NCBI GenBank assembly: GCA_015345905.1
Contig: JADDTR010000041.1
Span: 62,001-126,000, forward strand
DNA length: 64,000 bases
Reading direction: 5' to 3'
From: Aotearoamyces nothofagi
Taxonomy: Eukaryota; Ascomycota; Leotiomycetes; Leotiales; Tympanidaceae
Shown here: one piece after another, positions 36,751 to 48,558 of the stretch
How positions within the stretch are numbered: the stretch's first letter is position 1
Layout: each line of letters opens with the position of its first letter
Position numbers and translations under genes: made by a program
Notes under the pieces: model-generated
Database searches by the model: none
What the model saw: only the letters and a program-made list of their open reading frames with translations
Told to the model about the DNA's origin: nothing

Positions 36751-38303
36751 ATGTTATCCCAAGTAGTATATCTTACGTGCCTTATCTCCACAGTCCACGG
36801 TCTAGCATTTTTTGCTCCTGAAGCTACCTCGTTCAGCGGACACAACCAACTCAATGCTCCTTATCGGCCTGCGCCGACCCAACCACCAAGGCTATCCTTG
36901 GCTCAAGGACTACGGAAAAGGGATGCTGGTGATGTAGACACAGTCCTTGTGGGGCCAGATAATACCTGCGGCTTCTTTGATGGTCAATATGGTATGCCGA
37001 CATTGTGTTATTCGGCTTCGGTTGATCGTAGCTGACGTATCTCAAGGTGCTTCTTTTTCGTGCCCTGTTACCGACTATTGTGTACTTGCAACTGCTACCG
37101 CTGGTTTTGGCAATATGGGCTGCTGTCCTATATATGGCGACGGTGACTGTGGCTTTAGATTCGCATGCGTTGATTATGACGCTTATTATAACTCAACTAT
37201 TTGTGGTAGTGGTTGCCAACATAATGTATATACTCTGAAATGGTGAGTTTGCGACTTCTTACAGCAACACGAGCGTAAGACTGCTATATATACAGTAGCA
37301 GTTCAAGTAAGGCTGTAATGCCTTTGTGTTTTTTATACAACTGCTGACCTATGATAGTACCGAATCAGCAGTGCCATATTGCAATAGCGTTATATTCCCA
37401 GATCAGAGCGTAACGGATTATTTCTGCGACTCTGCATCAATTGCAACATGGGAAACACTTTATACAACCTGGATTGGCGAGACAGATGGACGGGAGTTCT
37501 CTACAGTTCTTGTAACTGAGACAGACTCATCCACATCTATTGATGATTTATTCTCAGCAACTTCGTCTGGTTCAGCAGCCTCATCTAAAGATCCTGGACC
37601 AGTAGCAAACCGACCTACAGCAATATTGCCTTCCACTAGCAGTATTATTGGCGGCTCCACGTCTGCGCCATCAACTTCTCCTCCTACTACAAGCAAGAAA
37701 TCTAGCACCCCAACCGGAGCTATCGTAGGCGGTGTGGTAGGTGGAGTCGCTGCCATAGCTCTCATCGGCACTGGGCTTTTCTTCCTCCTCCGACGTCGAA
37801 GGAGCCCAGACCAGCACTCCTACGCCTCACCAACCTACCAAGGCCCACCACCCAGTGACAACAATAATAACTACGCTGCCGCCGCAGCAGACGGCACAAA
37901 GCCGGCCGGGCAAATATACCAACAGGACTTCCTACAGCAACCCATGTCACAAGCTCAACAATACCAATCCCAACAACAACCACAACAAGCCTCCTACCAA
38001 ACCCACTCCCCACCCAAAACCCCTCAAGTATTCTCTCCATCCATATACCCAGATCGCCAAAGCACTACATCGCCAACCTCGGATTCCCGTGTCAGCAGCA
38101 ACGTCACAGAAGTCGGAAGTCCGGCGAATCCCACGTATAATAGCTATCAGGCGCCACGACCGGGCCATTCAGAGATGAGTTCGAATATGGCTGGTGGTCC
38201 GTTTCCTCAGGATCTGCACGAGGGGACATATGAGGTCGTGGGGAGCGAGCCGGTGAGACATTGGGGGGCAGAAGAGGGGGCTGAGAGACGAGCTGAGAGT
38301 TGA
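36751..38303 (+). CDS. single-pass surface protein with cysteine-rich ectodomain
   Basis: Model: join(36751..36991, 37047..37242, 37358..38303), 460 residues. A signal peptide (MLSQVVYLTCLISTVHG) is followed by a dibasic site 'LRKR' near residue 65 that could be Kex2-cleaved. The ectodomain has many cysteines ('NTCGFFDG', 'SFSCPVTDYC', 'GCCPIYGDGDCGF', 'CGSGCQHN', and further Cys after splicing), then a Ser/Thr/Pro-rich stalk likely O-mannosylated. One transmembrane helix at about 266-290 (GAIVGGVVGGVAAIALIG...) is followed by RRRR and a 170-residue Gln/Pro/Ser-rich cytosolic tail. This layout is like fungal Mid2/Wsc-type wall-stress sensors, but the Cys pattern is not the WSC domain, so sensor function is inference. 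The start at 36751 was chosen over an upstream non-ATG extension because it gives the signal peptide. Confidence 0.78.
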
Positions 38304-38921
38304 GAAAATAGGCCTGTTGTAGAGTGGTTTATATGTGACGGACTCGTTTGGGTGTTGGATGTAGAGCATGTGCGTTTGTTGAGCGTCTGGTTGCAATTAA
38401 TTCGAGCATGACTAGTGATGCCCATGCTGTATGTAGTTGCTCATGATTAGTTGGATCTTTGTAGAAGAATCCGAGACAGAGCATATCGCGAGTCTATGCT
38501 AGATCGGGCTTGAAGTGTCGTGCCTACAATCGTTACCGTTGCTAGGGCAGTATATCATTACATCCTCACGATTTCATCCATCCAGACAGTCATGACAGCA
38601 CGGCCGTCTACAAGAGCATCCCAGAGTACAGCGACAAGGATGATAATAACAACAGCTCGTTGATCATTAAAATAAATACTCCAGACATCGAACGCTAAAT
38701 CACACACACACACACGCACACTGCTACAAAACACGACAGGGAAAGCGTCCTCGTACATCCAATCCGCGTGAGTGTTCATCCATATTTTGTAACCGACACA
38801 AGACATCCAACTCGGTAGGTAGCCCGGCAGCATAGACAGCGTACATCCCGCCATACGCGCACACAAGCACAAGCGGCCTACAAAAAAAAAAAAAGGAAAT
38901 CAGGATCACAAATCGGCTCAG
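38304..38921. other. convergent 3' spacer
   Basis: About 620 bases between two stop codons. It contains a CA-dinucleotide run (about 38702-38720) and an A13 run at 38882. The minus-strand ORF 38558-38872 has no protein character. Confidence 0.4.
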
Positions 38922-41649
38922 TCAGTATTCGCTCAGCCTCAACTTCTTCCCGACTTGCCTCCGCCTTGCCGGAGTCTTCTCGCCGTTGTCTAGCCCTTCG
39001 GTGCGTGCTTTGAGGGCTTGGAGTAGCATTCCGGCGTCGAAGAACCCGTCTGTATTTTAATCGAGTCAGCATAGTTAGATTAGATTAGAGGTTTTGTCTG
39101 GAGAAAGGAGAAGGAGAAAGCAACTAGAGAGAGATATAGCGGGAAGAACTTACAACCACCCAAGCCCTCGTCGTCACTCTGCGCCGCACTCTCACTCGCC
39201 GGCGTCATACTCCCTGGCGTGCGCGTCCTCGTATCAGACATGATAAGACGTCCTCTGCTCTTCAATCGACTCGGTTTCGGGCGATTCTTACTCGTCTCTC
39301 TTGCTCTCGAGCTCTTCGGGCTCGTATGTCTCTGCGTAGCTCTTAAGATTCTCCTAATTTCCAATAGATAGCTTTCCAGAGATTCAACGAAGCGCTTGGT
39401 TTGCCGATGTTTGCTGCTGGCGCAAATACTGATTCCGTCATCTTTGATAATATAGCCAATCCCGAAGCCGTCGCCCGAGGTTGGTCCGAAGCCGAATTGG
39501 CGCAGGCACGGGTTGCCGCAGTTGGAGGTGCTGAGGATTGTGCTGTTGAGTTTGTCCCAACCTGGGTCGCTGAAGAGGGTGGGCATTTGGTGCTGGCTGT
39601 GGACACCGTTTTGGGAAAGTGGTGGGGAGATGGAGCGTCGTTCAGGTGCAGGATTGCGGTTTGCAGCCCCTGGCCCCGCGTCGATGGGCATATCAGAGAC
39701 GCTGCCATCGGTGCTGAGGATGGAGTTGCGGCCGGGACTGCCAACATCGCTCATACCGTCGATGGGAGAGGAGTAGCCGTTGCTGGAGAGGCCCGTGGAG
39801 GAGGCTGCTTCAGCACCTTCTTCGTCGAGAGCCTTTTGCCAGACGGAAAATAAGGCGTAAAGATGTCTATCGCAGCCTTCAGCTTTGGCACATTCTCTGG
39901 TGTTTGCGGTGTGCTTTTGGCATGCTTTGCGTAAGGCTTCGACCTTTTGTGCCGGGGGATTTTCGGCCCAAAATGATTGTACGAAATCGACGGACTCGGG
40001 AGTTACTGAGCGGATCGCTTCTGTGCGTCCGTGAAGGTAGACTTTGGTCATTGCAGGCTCGTAAGTACATTCGACCCGGCCATATAGGCCGTAATATGCG
40101 GCTTGGAAGGCCATTTGTACGAAAGCGTCAGGAGAGAAGCCCATACTTGTCATGAAATTCTTGCCATAATGTGCAAAGTCAAGAGTTTGGAACTCGTTTT
40201 GCTGGATGAGGTCTGCGAGACGTGTTTCTGCAAAACGGACGGCGATGGCAAGTTCAGGAATCATGTCCCATTCGAGCTTATGAGGAGTTGTAGAGACATT
40301 TCCGAACGAAGCAGGATCACGTTTGCTTGGGTCAGGTGACGTAGATGCCCATAGTGAAGGCGCCTGGCCATTAATGGTACGGGCAAACCGGAGAATGGTA
40401 TCAGTATAAACGTCCGAGGCAAATCTCAGGACAGTGTGGCCATCGACACCAGTATGCTCGAAATTGATACCAGCAGAGCCATTCTTACAGACGATAATCT
40501 GCAACTTATCATACCATCGGTTGGTACAGGTACCGATTTGAACACCTCTTTCGACTTCCGAAGTACCACAAAGCATGTTTTGGCAGAGATCAGCACCAGA
40601 AGAGGGTTCAGTATAATCGAGGCATAGAATGAAGAGAGCCGAGTCAATAATCCCCAGACAGTCTGCATTATTAGAACCTTCCTCTCGAGTCAACACATCT
40701 CTCAGTCCTGACCAGACCTTTCGATTTTCTGTGCTCAATACACCAACGGCTCCTTTTGCTGCCTCTTGAATTGGAGTTTGTGTTGCATCATCCACAATAG
40801 TTTGAAGATTGAGCGCGACATCCTTCTCTGACATAATTAGATCCGAATTGTCGTCTAAAACATCAAACCAGTAGAACTGTCCTCGGCAGAGCACAACCAG
40901 ATGCTTTGAATTTGGGTCTTGGCCAATAATGCATCCATTCTCGGTAGGAACACGAGCTGTGCCGAATAATCTTGAATACTGGTACATGCAAAGAGGTGTA
41001 CCTCTCATCGTATCTGGAGGTAGCTCTTCCTTCCGTACGGCACGTACAAATGACAGAGCTGATACTACTAATGAAGCAGATCGTGTAACCTGATTATTTC
41101 GAGCAGGTGTCGGATCATCTTCGAGAAGGAAGAAGGGATTCAGGTTGAGGACGACAGGGTTATCGAAATTGAGATAGGAATCATACCCTTTCCCTTATTA
41201 GTAGAAGCTGATGCATTGAACGTATTCCACTTACAAAACTGTTCAATATAACTCGTCTTTCCCGTCGCGTATCTCTTTAGTCTTTCCTGAAGCTCCGGGC
41301 CTTCATTCTTCAGAAATTCCTCTGCCGCTTGCTTCGACTCTGCATGTTCCCGGGGGCTTTGAAGTGGCTTCAAGGCCTCAAGATATTTTCTTATGCTACT
41401 ATCAAGCTCCGGAATAGGTAGTTTCGGAAGCTTGCTTTGGGCTGCAAACGTGATGCCCCTTTTAAGCTTCGGTTGATTGCTTGACAAAGGATCTCTTTGC
41501 TGACTAGAGAACTCGTCGTTTGACTTTTTGGCTCCATCGAGCGATCGACCCAAGTCCGAGGCCTGTTCAGGTTTGCTAGGCTCAGACAGCGACTCGTTTA
41601 ATGATTTCGGCATTATGAAGTGTCGAACTGGCAAGGGAGAGGTAGGCAT
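38922..41649 (-). CDS. facC: carnitine O-acetyltransferase, cytosolic FacC/Yat2-like
   Basis: Transfers acetyl groups between CoA and carnitine for acetyl shuttling during growth on acetate or fatty acids. Model: complement(join(38922..39049, 39154..41187, 41235..41649)), 858 residues. Choline/carnitine acyltransferase domain: 'LPKLPIPELDSSIRKYLEAL' near the start, 'QPRQFYWFDVL'-region equivalent ('CRGQFYWFDVL'), catalytic His in 'FEHTGVDGHT' at about residue 400, and C-terminal 'TSMGFSPDAFVQMAFQAAYY'. The last exon closes with 'YGFFDAGMLLQALKARTEGL'. There is no mitochondrial presequence and no C-terminal peroxisomal tripeptide (it ends LRLSEY); with the long basic C-terminal extension this points to the cytosolic FacC/Yat2 group rather than AcuJ/Cat2. 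The first intron was placed by the 'WYDSYLNFDNPVVLNLNPFF' join. Confidence 0.88.
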
Positions 41650-42981
41650 CTCGGTCAGCTTCTTCTCTTATGCGTATAACGGAGAAACGGATGTGCTGAT
41701 GTTGAGGCCCCGAAGAGCTGTGCGATAGAAGTAATGACAGTCTTGCAGGCAGTAAGACGGCATTAGAGATGATAAGACTGAAATAAAATGCTTCAGTTCA
41801 CAGAGGGACCTCGAAGCAAAGTGAACGAAGAAGTCTGTCTCGGGATCCAGATATGTCTTTAGATGTGGAGAACCCCACAGACTATATGTGTGGGGCACAG
41901 CATGTGATACCCGAGCTGATGAACGGCTCAAGGGCCATGGATGCATCCATGGGGATTTAAAATCCAAAATCGGGCAGCCTTTACTGGAGGCGCTTCGGGA
42001 GCAGCCATCCATCCGCAGCACCGAATGATGGAGTCTTGGATTTTGCCGAGAAACAAAGCGAGAGCTTAGACATACCTTGGGAGAGCTAATCAAGCCGGTA
42101 TCAGGGTTGCTGGAGGTGCAGCTGCGGATCTGTGGGCCTGGCAGCCACTGCAACTCGCAAGCCGACTCGTCCGCTGGGCGTTGGAAGCTCCGTGACGACG
42201 ACGTCTCTTCGGGGAGCGAGATCGGTGGTATCTCCAGAGGGGACGATTATACCGGCGTTCGGCACCGGTAATGGCCCAGCAAGCTAGAGACGTCGATGCC
42301 ACTTGTGTGCGAAGCCCAAGGTTGAAGTCGATTAAGCGCAAGACCCGCTCGGGCAAGTGGATGTTCGCTGATTGGGAATCAGAAGCGTGTACCGGACCTG
42401 GCTCTCAGAAATGGTCATACGCCGATGAGAATGCTTGCAGCTGGAGTCTCCCGCGGTAGGGCTTCGACGGCTAAATGTCATGACCCAGCGGCCTGTCCTC
42501 TGGAATGTCTGGCTATGAGAGATGTCGTCGACAGCGACGTTGATACAGCACAGGCGGCAGTTTTGGCAGCTGCACTGTTTACGGAGAGCTAAGCGTCATG
42601 GCGCTGCGGGGAAAATTAGCGAATCCCGGGGTGGGGAGAATTCTAGAAGCGGAACTACAGTACATCTTCATCGACACGGATGCTGCGACAGGTATGTGTC
42701 TCTGTGTCTCCAGGCCTTCTGCTCATGGCTACAGTCACGGCAAGAAATACAGTAGGTCATACGACGTTCTCCTTCCAACGCCAGCTCGTATTCTGTCAAC
42801 ACGCGGAATGCTAGAGCACGTTCGCTCGTTGTAGTGCCAGACGAACCGCCACGTGCCTTCGGATGAAAGGATCCGCAGACCTGGTCTAGCTCCGCGGTCA
42901 CGTGACCTATATGATATCCAGAAAATATGATAGGTTACAGGCTGAATAGCTGATTCTCGACAGCGTCGACATAGTGTAACT
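41650..42981. other. intergenic region
   Basis: 1.3-kb region upstream of facC and downstream of the permease. ORFs on both strands (for example 41668-42153 minus, 161 codons) lack recognisable features. A perfect 18-bp palindrome, CCATGGATGCATCCATGG, lies at 41935-41952, about 290 bp upstream of the facC start. Confidence 0.4.
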
Positions 42982-44978
42982 TTATACCTTAGATGGCTCG
43001 GTCTCCTCTCCATCAACAATTCGTGCGTCCGACATCTCCTCCTCCGTAATCGTCCTCTGTGGCCCTTTAAACCAAGAGTGGCCGCCATATCCGAAGGGAA
43101 GTACCCAGCCGACGAGCGAGATAATACTCACTCCTCCGATCATAATAGGCGCATAATTCAACGTTTCCTAGGAGCGCAATAGTCAGGATCTGCATTCTAA
43201 TTGTCTTCTTGGATTCTGGAGACCTACAGCCGTGACCGGATAGAGTTGTGGCAATAAGAGAATCACACACAAGAATATTATCCAGACAGATCCGACTACT
43301 GCGATAGGCAGGCTAGCTTTGCCCAGATTCCACTTTGCGGGAACGAATGCCTTCTTTCCCACGGTGTGACGAGCGATAATTGGGAAGAGATAGCTGATAT
43401 TGCAAGCTATGACCGAGGTTGCGCTAATAGCTGAGAAGGCAACGGTTGATCCGATAACGGCGGTTGAAATGGCAACAGATATGGCAAAGACGAGGTATGC
43501 GGCATTTACTGGCATCTTGTCCTTGGACAGCCGCTTGAAATATCTGGAGCCCGGCAGCACGCCGTCTCTGGAGATGGCATAGGTTACTCGCTACATATAA
43601 CGTCAGAGTTGTTTACCAAGACAAGAAACCCTCGCGGCGAGAGGGAGCTGACTTACTTGTGATGACATGAAGCAAGAAGCTGTGGCACATGTACTATCAA
43701 CCCAAAGAAGAGACAAGATAGCAACAGCTCCGTTGGGTCCAATCAGCTGCACGAGGTACTCGGCCCAATTATTAGTATAGGTAGCAGCGACAATGCCATC
43801 AAAGTCCTGCATACAGAAAAGGATAAGGACCAAAGTGGGAACAGATAGCACCCAAGCCGATAGAGTCGATATCCACATCCCTTTAGCAACGACTTCGCTT
43901 GCTTCGTTCGTTTCCTCGGCAAGATGCGCAGAGGCATCAGATCCGAAGAACACCCAAGCTCCGAAAAGCATAGAAATAACCCAGCAGTATGCGTCAGACG
44001 CCTGCTTTTCTTCTCCCAGATTGATTCCGTTGTAGAAATTATCGAACACGCCAGACGCCGGTTGGAAGTTGCCGGCCGCCTTGATAGGAAACCAGATCCA
44101 GTACGTTAGCAGAAGTGCAAAGAATATAAAGACCGCAAATCTGAAGTAGATTTGTCTGGAGTCGACGTGTCAGCATGGCTCGAGAGACCTCGAGCAACTG
44201 GAGACCTACAAGACACGCTGGCTGTAGATGTTTGGGGCCATGGCAATACACAAACCCATGCTCGTTAGTATCCAGGAAAACCAACCCTTCGTCAGGACTT
44301 CGGCGTCAGGATATCGAATCTCCAACGCAGACAGGAGGAAGTTGGTCGATCCTTGCTGGACCCCGCATGGGATCGTAACCCAGCCTGCCCAGTTCCACCA
44401 CTACCGCGCGGGTTCTCGTTAGCAAAACAGCAAGCGCATACGTGACGGTGTCGGGCCTCACCGCAGTCATCCACCCAAGGAAAGGCCCCCACTTCTCGCC
44501 CCCGAGATGACAGCTCCAGTAGTATATCCCGCCGGCGACAGGCAGAGCCGCAGCGATCTCCGCCATCGCCAGGGATATAACAAAGGCAAAGCCGCCGACC
44601 ATCGTCCAGTTCGCAAACGCCGCCTGCGGGCCTCCGGTATACATGACGAAATAGAACAGCACCGGGATGCCCGAGACGAAGTTCATCGACTGCGGCCCCG
44701 TCAGAACACGCCAGCGCGCGCGGGGGGGGGACGGCCGCGCTCGGTGCTTACGGTGAAGGTGGCGGCCCAGTTCTCGAAGAACCCCAGCTTGCGGAAGAAC
44801 TCTGGGCCGGCGTCAGGAGCTGGCCATCGAAGACAGCGAAGTCACGCCTACCTTGCCTGTACCCGAGCGTCGCGAGGCGATACTCGTCGCGGCCGAAGAC
44901 GCGGCCGGCTCGAACCTCTGGCACCGCATCCGATGCCGCGCTGGACGTCTCCGCGCCCTTCTTCTCGCCGTCCGACAT
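42982..44978 (-). CDS. amino-acid/GABA/choline-type permease (APC superfamily)
   Basis: Twelve-helix plasma-membrane transporter of the fungal amino acid-choline transporter group (Uga4/Hnm1-like). Model: complement(join(42982..43167, 43228..43590, 43657..44155, 44210..44400, 44462..44689, 44752..44801, 44852..44978)), 547 residues, seven exons all in phase. Diagnostic sequence: a soluble N-terminus 'RDEYRLATLGYRQEFFRKLG', 'FTSMNFVSGIPVLFYFVMYT', the TM1 to TM3 block 'GGPQAAFANWTMVGG', 'SLAMAEIAAALPVAGGIYYW', 'FFGSDASAHLAEETNEASE' (the family consensus loop) and 'RDGVLPGSRYF'. The C-terminus is a short acidic cytosolic tail. The substrate cannot be told from sequence: amino acids, GABA, choline or polyamines are all possible. 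Confidence 0.88.
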
Positions 44979-46550
44979 CTCGGATTCCGTTATCTGCGCG
45001 CTGGACCAGACTGCTGGTCGTGAAGGATGCCGAGATGTGGTTTGAAAAGAAAAAAAAGAACGAGAGAGAGAGAGAGAGAGAGAGAGGAATACAACGGTCC
45101 TTTGATGAGTGGGAAATCACTTACGAGATATAGCATTGCTCTTTAGATATCTACCGTGCTACCTATCCACATCCAGGATACCGGATACCGGATAAGAGAT
45201 TCGTACCTTGTCTAGAAGAGGTCCGTAAATCCACGCCCGCAATCAGAGATCCCAGATAGATACCGATCTCCAGTCGACGAGATAAGCAGATGCTGGCCCC
45301 GGTCTCAGCATCCAGAAGTGTTTTCTTCTTATCTCTCATATCTGCCCTCATGCTTGCTTCGTCAGCCCGGTTCTGCAGGGCGGGCCTTGCTGGCTAGGTC
45401 TGTGCGCTTGTAGGGGTTTCACGTGATGGTGGCCTATTTAGTATGATAACACCTGTATAATAAAAGATACCAGTCTCCTTACCAGCTCGCTATGAACCGA
45501 TGATGTTATGACTCGAAGCTACAGCTACAAGAAAAGCATACTCGTTCCCCAACATCTGGACGGTACAGCCTACCCGAGCAAAGTATAGAAACAACGCAAT
45601 TGACTGCAGCACATCTAGCAAGCCATAAGAATCAAGCACCAGCCACCCGCCAAATCCCGGTCCTATATCAGTCCCCTACATCAGGAGCAATCCCCCCCCC
45701 CCAAAAAAAAAGTACCGATATACAGCTCTCCGTCTGGGAGTTCCACTGTAGATATAGCAGACGCAGATCTGCCGTTAATAGGAAGCTGCAGAGCCAATGC
45801 GACGCACTCAAGCCACCTGCACCCATGCCTCAACAGCTTAGTAGAGAACGGACGTAGCGCGCGCCACTGCGGAAGCGGAAGCGGAAGCGGAACAGCCCGC
45901 CTTGGATAGCAAAGCTGCAGGCGACGAGAGCGAGGCACTGAAGGGCGAGCAGGCAGTTGCGAAACCACTACTTGAAGCAGATGACAGAGAGGCTGTCAAG
46001 GCTGTAGATGAAGGCTCGGGGGGGAAGATTATTTATTGCTCGAGGAGCGGAGCATGGCGAGCATGGCTTGGATGGCGCAATGCCGGTCTGATGACTAGGT
46101 ATATGTTAGGTAATAGGCGTCTTAGGATCTTAGAGGCACAGCAGGATAGAATCCAAGAAATAGGGGCCCGCGGGGGGGGGGGCTGTTTCGAGACTTCTAT
46201 AGTATAGCCGTGATGCAAGAACGGGGAGAAGGGATGGAGGTGAGGTATTCTCTGTAGCGGAGCCAGCCTTTATATATCCCCATCCTGTATGCAAACCGTG
46301 CCGGCGTCGGTGTTGATACGCGGTGACTTGCCCCGCCGTGCTTACAGCCGCTGGACAGCTGTGGTGTGGAGAAAGATGCGTGGGTATTGATCGATCGATT
46401 TGATTGATTTGATTGATCGATAGCTCGAGTCCGATATCATATCGCCCGCCATACATAGAACGAGGTGCAACAATCGTCTCTTCATAGACCTCATCAGGAC
46501 CAGCCTTCAAAAAGCCTATACGAGCGGTCGTACGACGCATTCGCAGCAGA

Positions 46551-46827
46551 GCAGTCTTGGAAAGTCAAAAAAAAGGTTGCATATATCACCACACAGCAGC
46601 TGTCAAAAAAGCTTGCTTCGATCGACTGACTCGACTCGACTGAAATCGAAAACTCCGAGCATCGAGCTCAGCGCTCGGTGACAGGAGCAGTCTTGGAAAG
46701 TCAAAAAAAATGTGCATATTTCACCGCACGGCAGCTGTCAGAAAAGCTTGCTTCGATCGATTGACTCGACTCGACTCGACTGAAATCGAAAGCTCGGAAC
46801 ATCGAGCTCAGCGCTCGGCGACAGGAA
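46551..46827. repeat. tandem duplication, 136-bp unit, two copies
   Basis: Copy 1 runs 46551-46686 and copy 2 46687-46827. Both start GCAGTCTTGGAAAGTC followed by an A run, and share CAGCTGTCA, AAGCTTGCTTCGATCGA, CTCGACTCGACTGAAATCG and ATCGAGCTCAGCGCTCGG. Copy 2 has one extra CTCGA unit and about a dozen substitutions, so the duplication is not very recent. Confidence 0.9.
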
Positions 46828-48397
46828 AACCTTGACGCCGGTGCTGTTGGCAGCTAGCTGTCTTACGGCTGCCGTTTTTTTGTTTTATTTGACTCGCAGC
46901 GTGCATGACGGCTGCGCCATCTCGTCTCATCAGCCATCCTACTCGTCTATCGGCCAGCCAGACGTCAGCCCTGCAGTATGACAGACGGCCGAGCAAGGCA
47001 TCCTCGAGATCGAAAAAGCCGTCGTCGTGATGGAGCTCTCCTGGAACCCGAACGGTGATGATGGAGGTGAGCGCAGTGAGGGAGCGGTTGAGATTAGAAA
47101 GGGAGTTTTGAGTGACGTGAAGTCCGTCTCTCTCGGCTGCTTTCTTCTTGGATCCTGCCAGAGATGAGAGATTTGAGCAGGACCGCGTCCGCGATAATAT
47201 ACCTGACACTGCAAGCCCCATGCTCGAGGATCCAGGCCCGGCAAGCATGGGCAAGAGGCCGTTCCAAATCCCTCCCAGCAGTCACGAGCAGCGAGAGAAC
47301 TAAGTCTCGAATCAGAAATCTCGTGACACCTGCAGCCCGTCCCACCAGAGCCCGCCGCGTTGCGCCCCCCAAATCATTCCAACCCAACACGTGCAGCACG
47401 TCCCATCTCGTAGAACCGCATCACAGCGACGAAATCAAATCGCGCCGCCCTCGATCCCAGTCGTGCTCCCTCCACGACGTCAGTGGGACGTTACAGATCA
47501 GCCATATCTGCATCACATCACGTCCCATCCCATCCCATATTGGCCGTAAGCCACAGTCCGGACAATCGCGGCCCAGCTCGCCCCGTATCGGGAGCTCTAG
47601 CCAGCCGCTGCCACAACGCATCGCATGAACAAACAGCTGAGAGGGAGAGAGAGAGAGAGATCGGCCCCCATGGGAAAATCATCCGAAGTTCTCAAGCCTC
47701 CCAACAGAGTCCGGAAGGAACCCAGCTGCCCCTCGTTGCCGTTTCGCCCAAGCTGCAGCGTCGGTGCTCCGCACGCCTACATCTGTGCGCACAAAGATCC
47801 AGTCGCGCATGCATACAATATACATATATGTATATGCAGTCGCCAAAATGCTCGCTTCGCAGCAATCCCACTCCAACCCCGCGCGCGTCCCCCCTGATTC
47901 CCGTACCCGCTCGAACATCTCACCAAAGGCCTCTGACAGAGCGACACGACCGCATCGTCGTGTGACGGGCGGCCCTGCAATTCGCCGAGCGCGCAGCTGC
48001 ATCGCAGCGCCCGTCTGCGCAGTCAGCGCGGCCAGATTCCTGGTCCTCGTCCTGCTAGTCCTCGTCCTCGTCCTCGTCCTCATCCTCGAGGAAAAGATCC
48101 AGAGAGAGACAGCACAAGCAGACAGCACAGGAGAGCTCGCTGCGCGCAGGTCGCAGGTCGCCGCGCCACCCGCGTCGCCGAGCGGACTCCCCCAACGGAG
48201 CCTCAGCCGCTCCGCCGCTCTCTCGCTCTCCATAAAATTATTTGCACCTCGTTGCCGGGCCATGGCAAGACTAACCTCAGATCTATCATTAGACGGAGCA
48301 GGATCGAGAGGGATCTGCGAGGGGCACTGTCGAAACGGGACAATGCGAGCTGAGATCAGGCCCGTTCTCTCTCTCTCTCTTTCCCAACAGCTGGGCG

Positions 48398-48407
48398 TAT
48401 TTAAAAG
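48398..48407 (+). promoter_or_regulatory. TATA-like box of the multicopper oxidase gene
   Basis: TATTTAAAAG about 150 bp upstream of the ATG at 48559, following a CT microsatellite. Confidence 0.45.
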
Positions 48408-48558
48408 GCCGGGCCCTCGCGCTGCGGCAGAACTCTTGCGCTGAGAAAAGTAAGTCGGGCTGGGGAATTCTCTTTTTTTCTTCATTGTCGAGAGCCTCTT
48501 TTCTCGCTCGTTTGCCCCGTCTGTTCTGTCTCTCCGTCCAGGGTCGCGCTCATTCATC

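Larger units (their letters stand above)
44979..48558. other. 3.6-kb divergent spacer, mostly without recognisable genes
   Basis: It contains a GA run (45064-45083), a C/A run at about 45695-45709, GATT-rich sequence (46388-46422), a 136-bp tandem duplication (listed), G runs and a CT run before the oxidase promoter. ORFs such as 46808-47254 and 47679-48755 (minus) and 47764-48444 (plus) overlap one another and have biased composition. None is supported as a gene. Confidence 0.45.

Noticed and set aside
45681-46207. Overlapping small ORFs on both strands in the spacer after the permease
   Set aside because: No ATG in good context, composition driven by GGAAGC and C/A repeats, no homology recognised.
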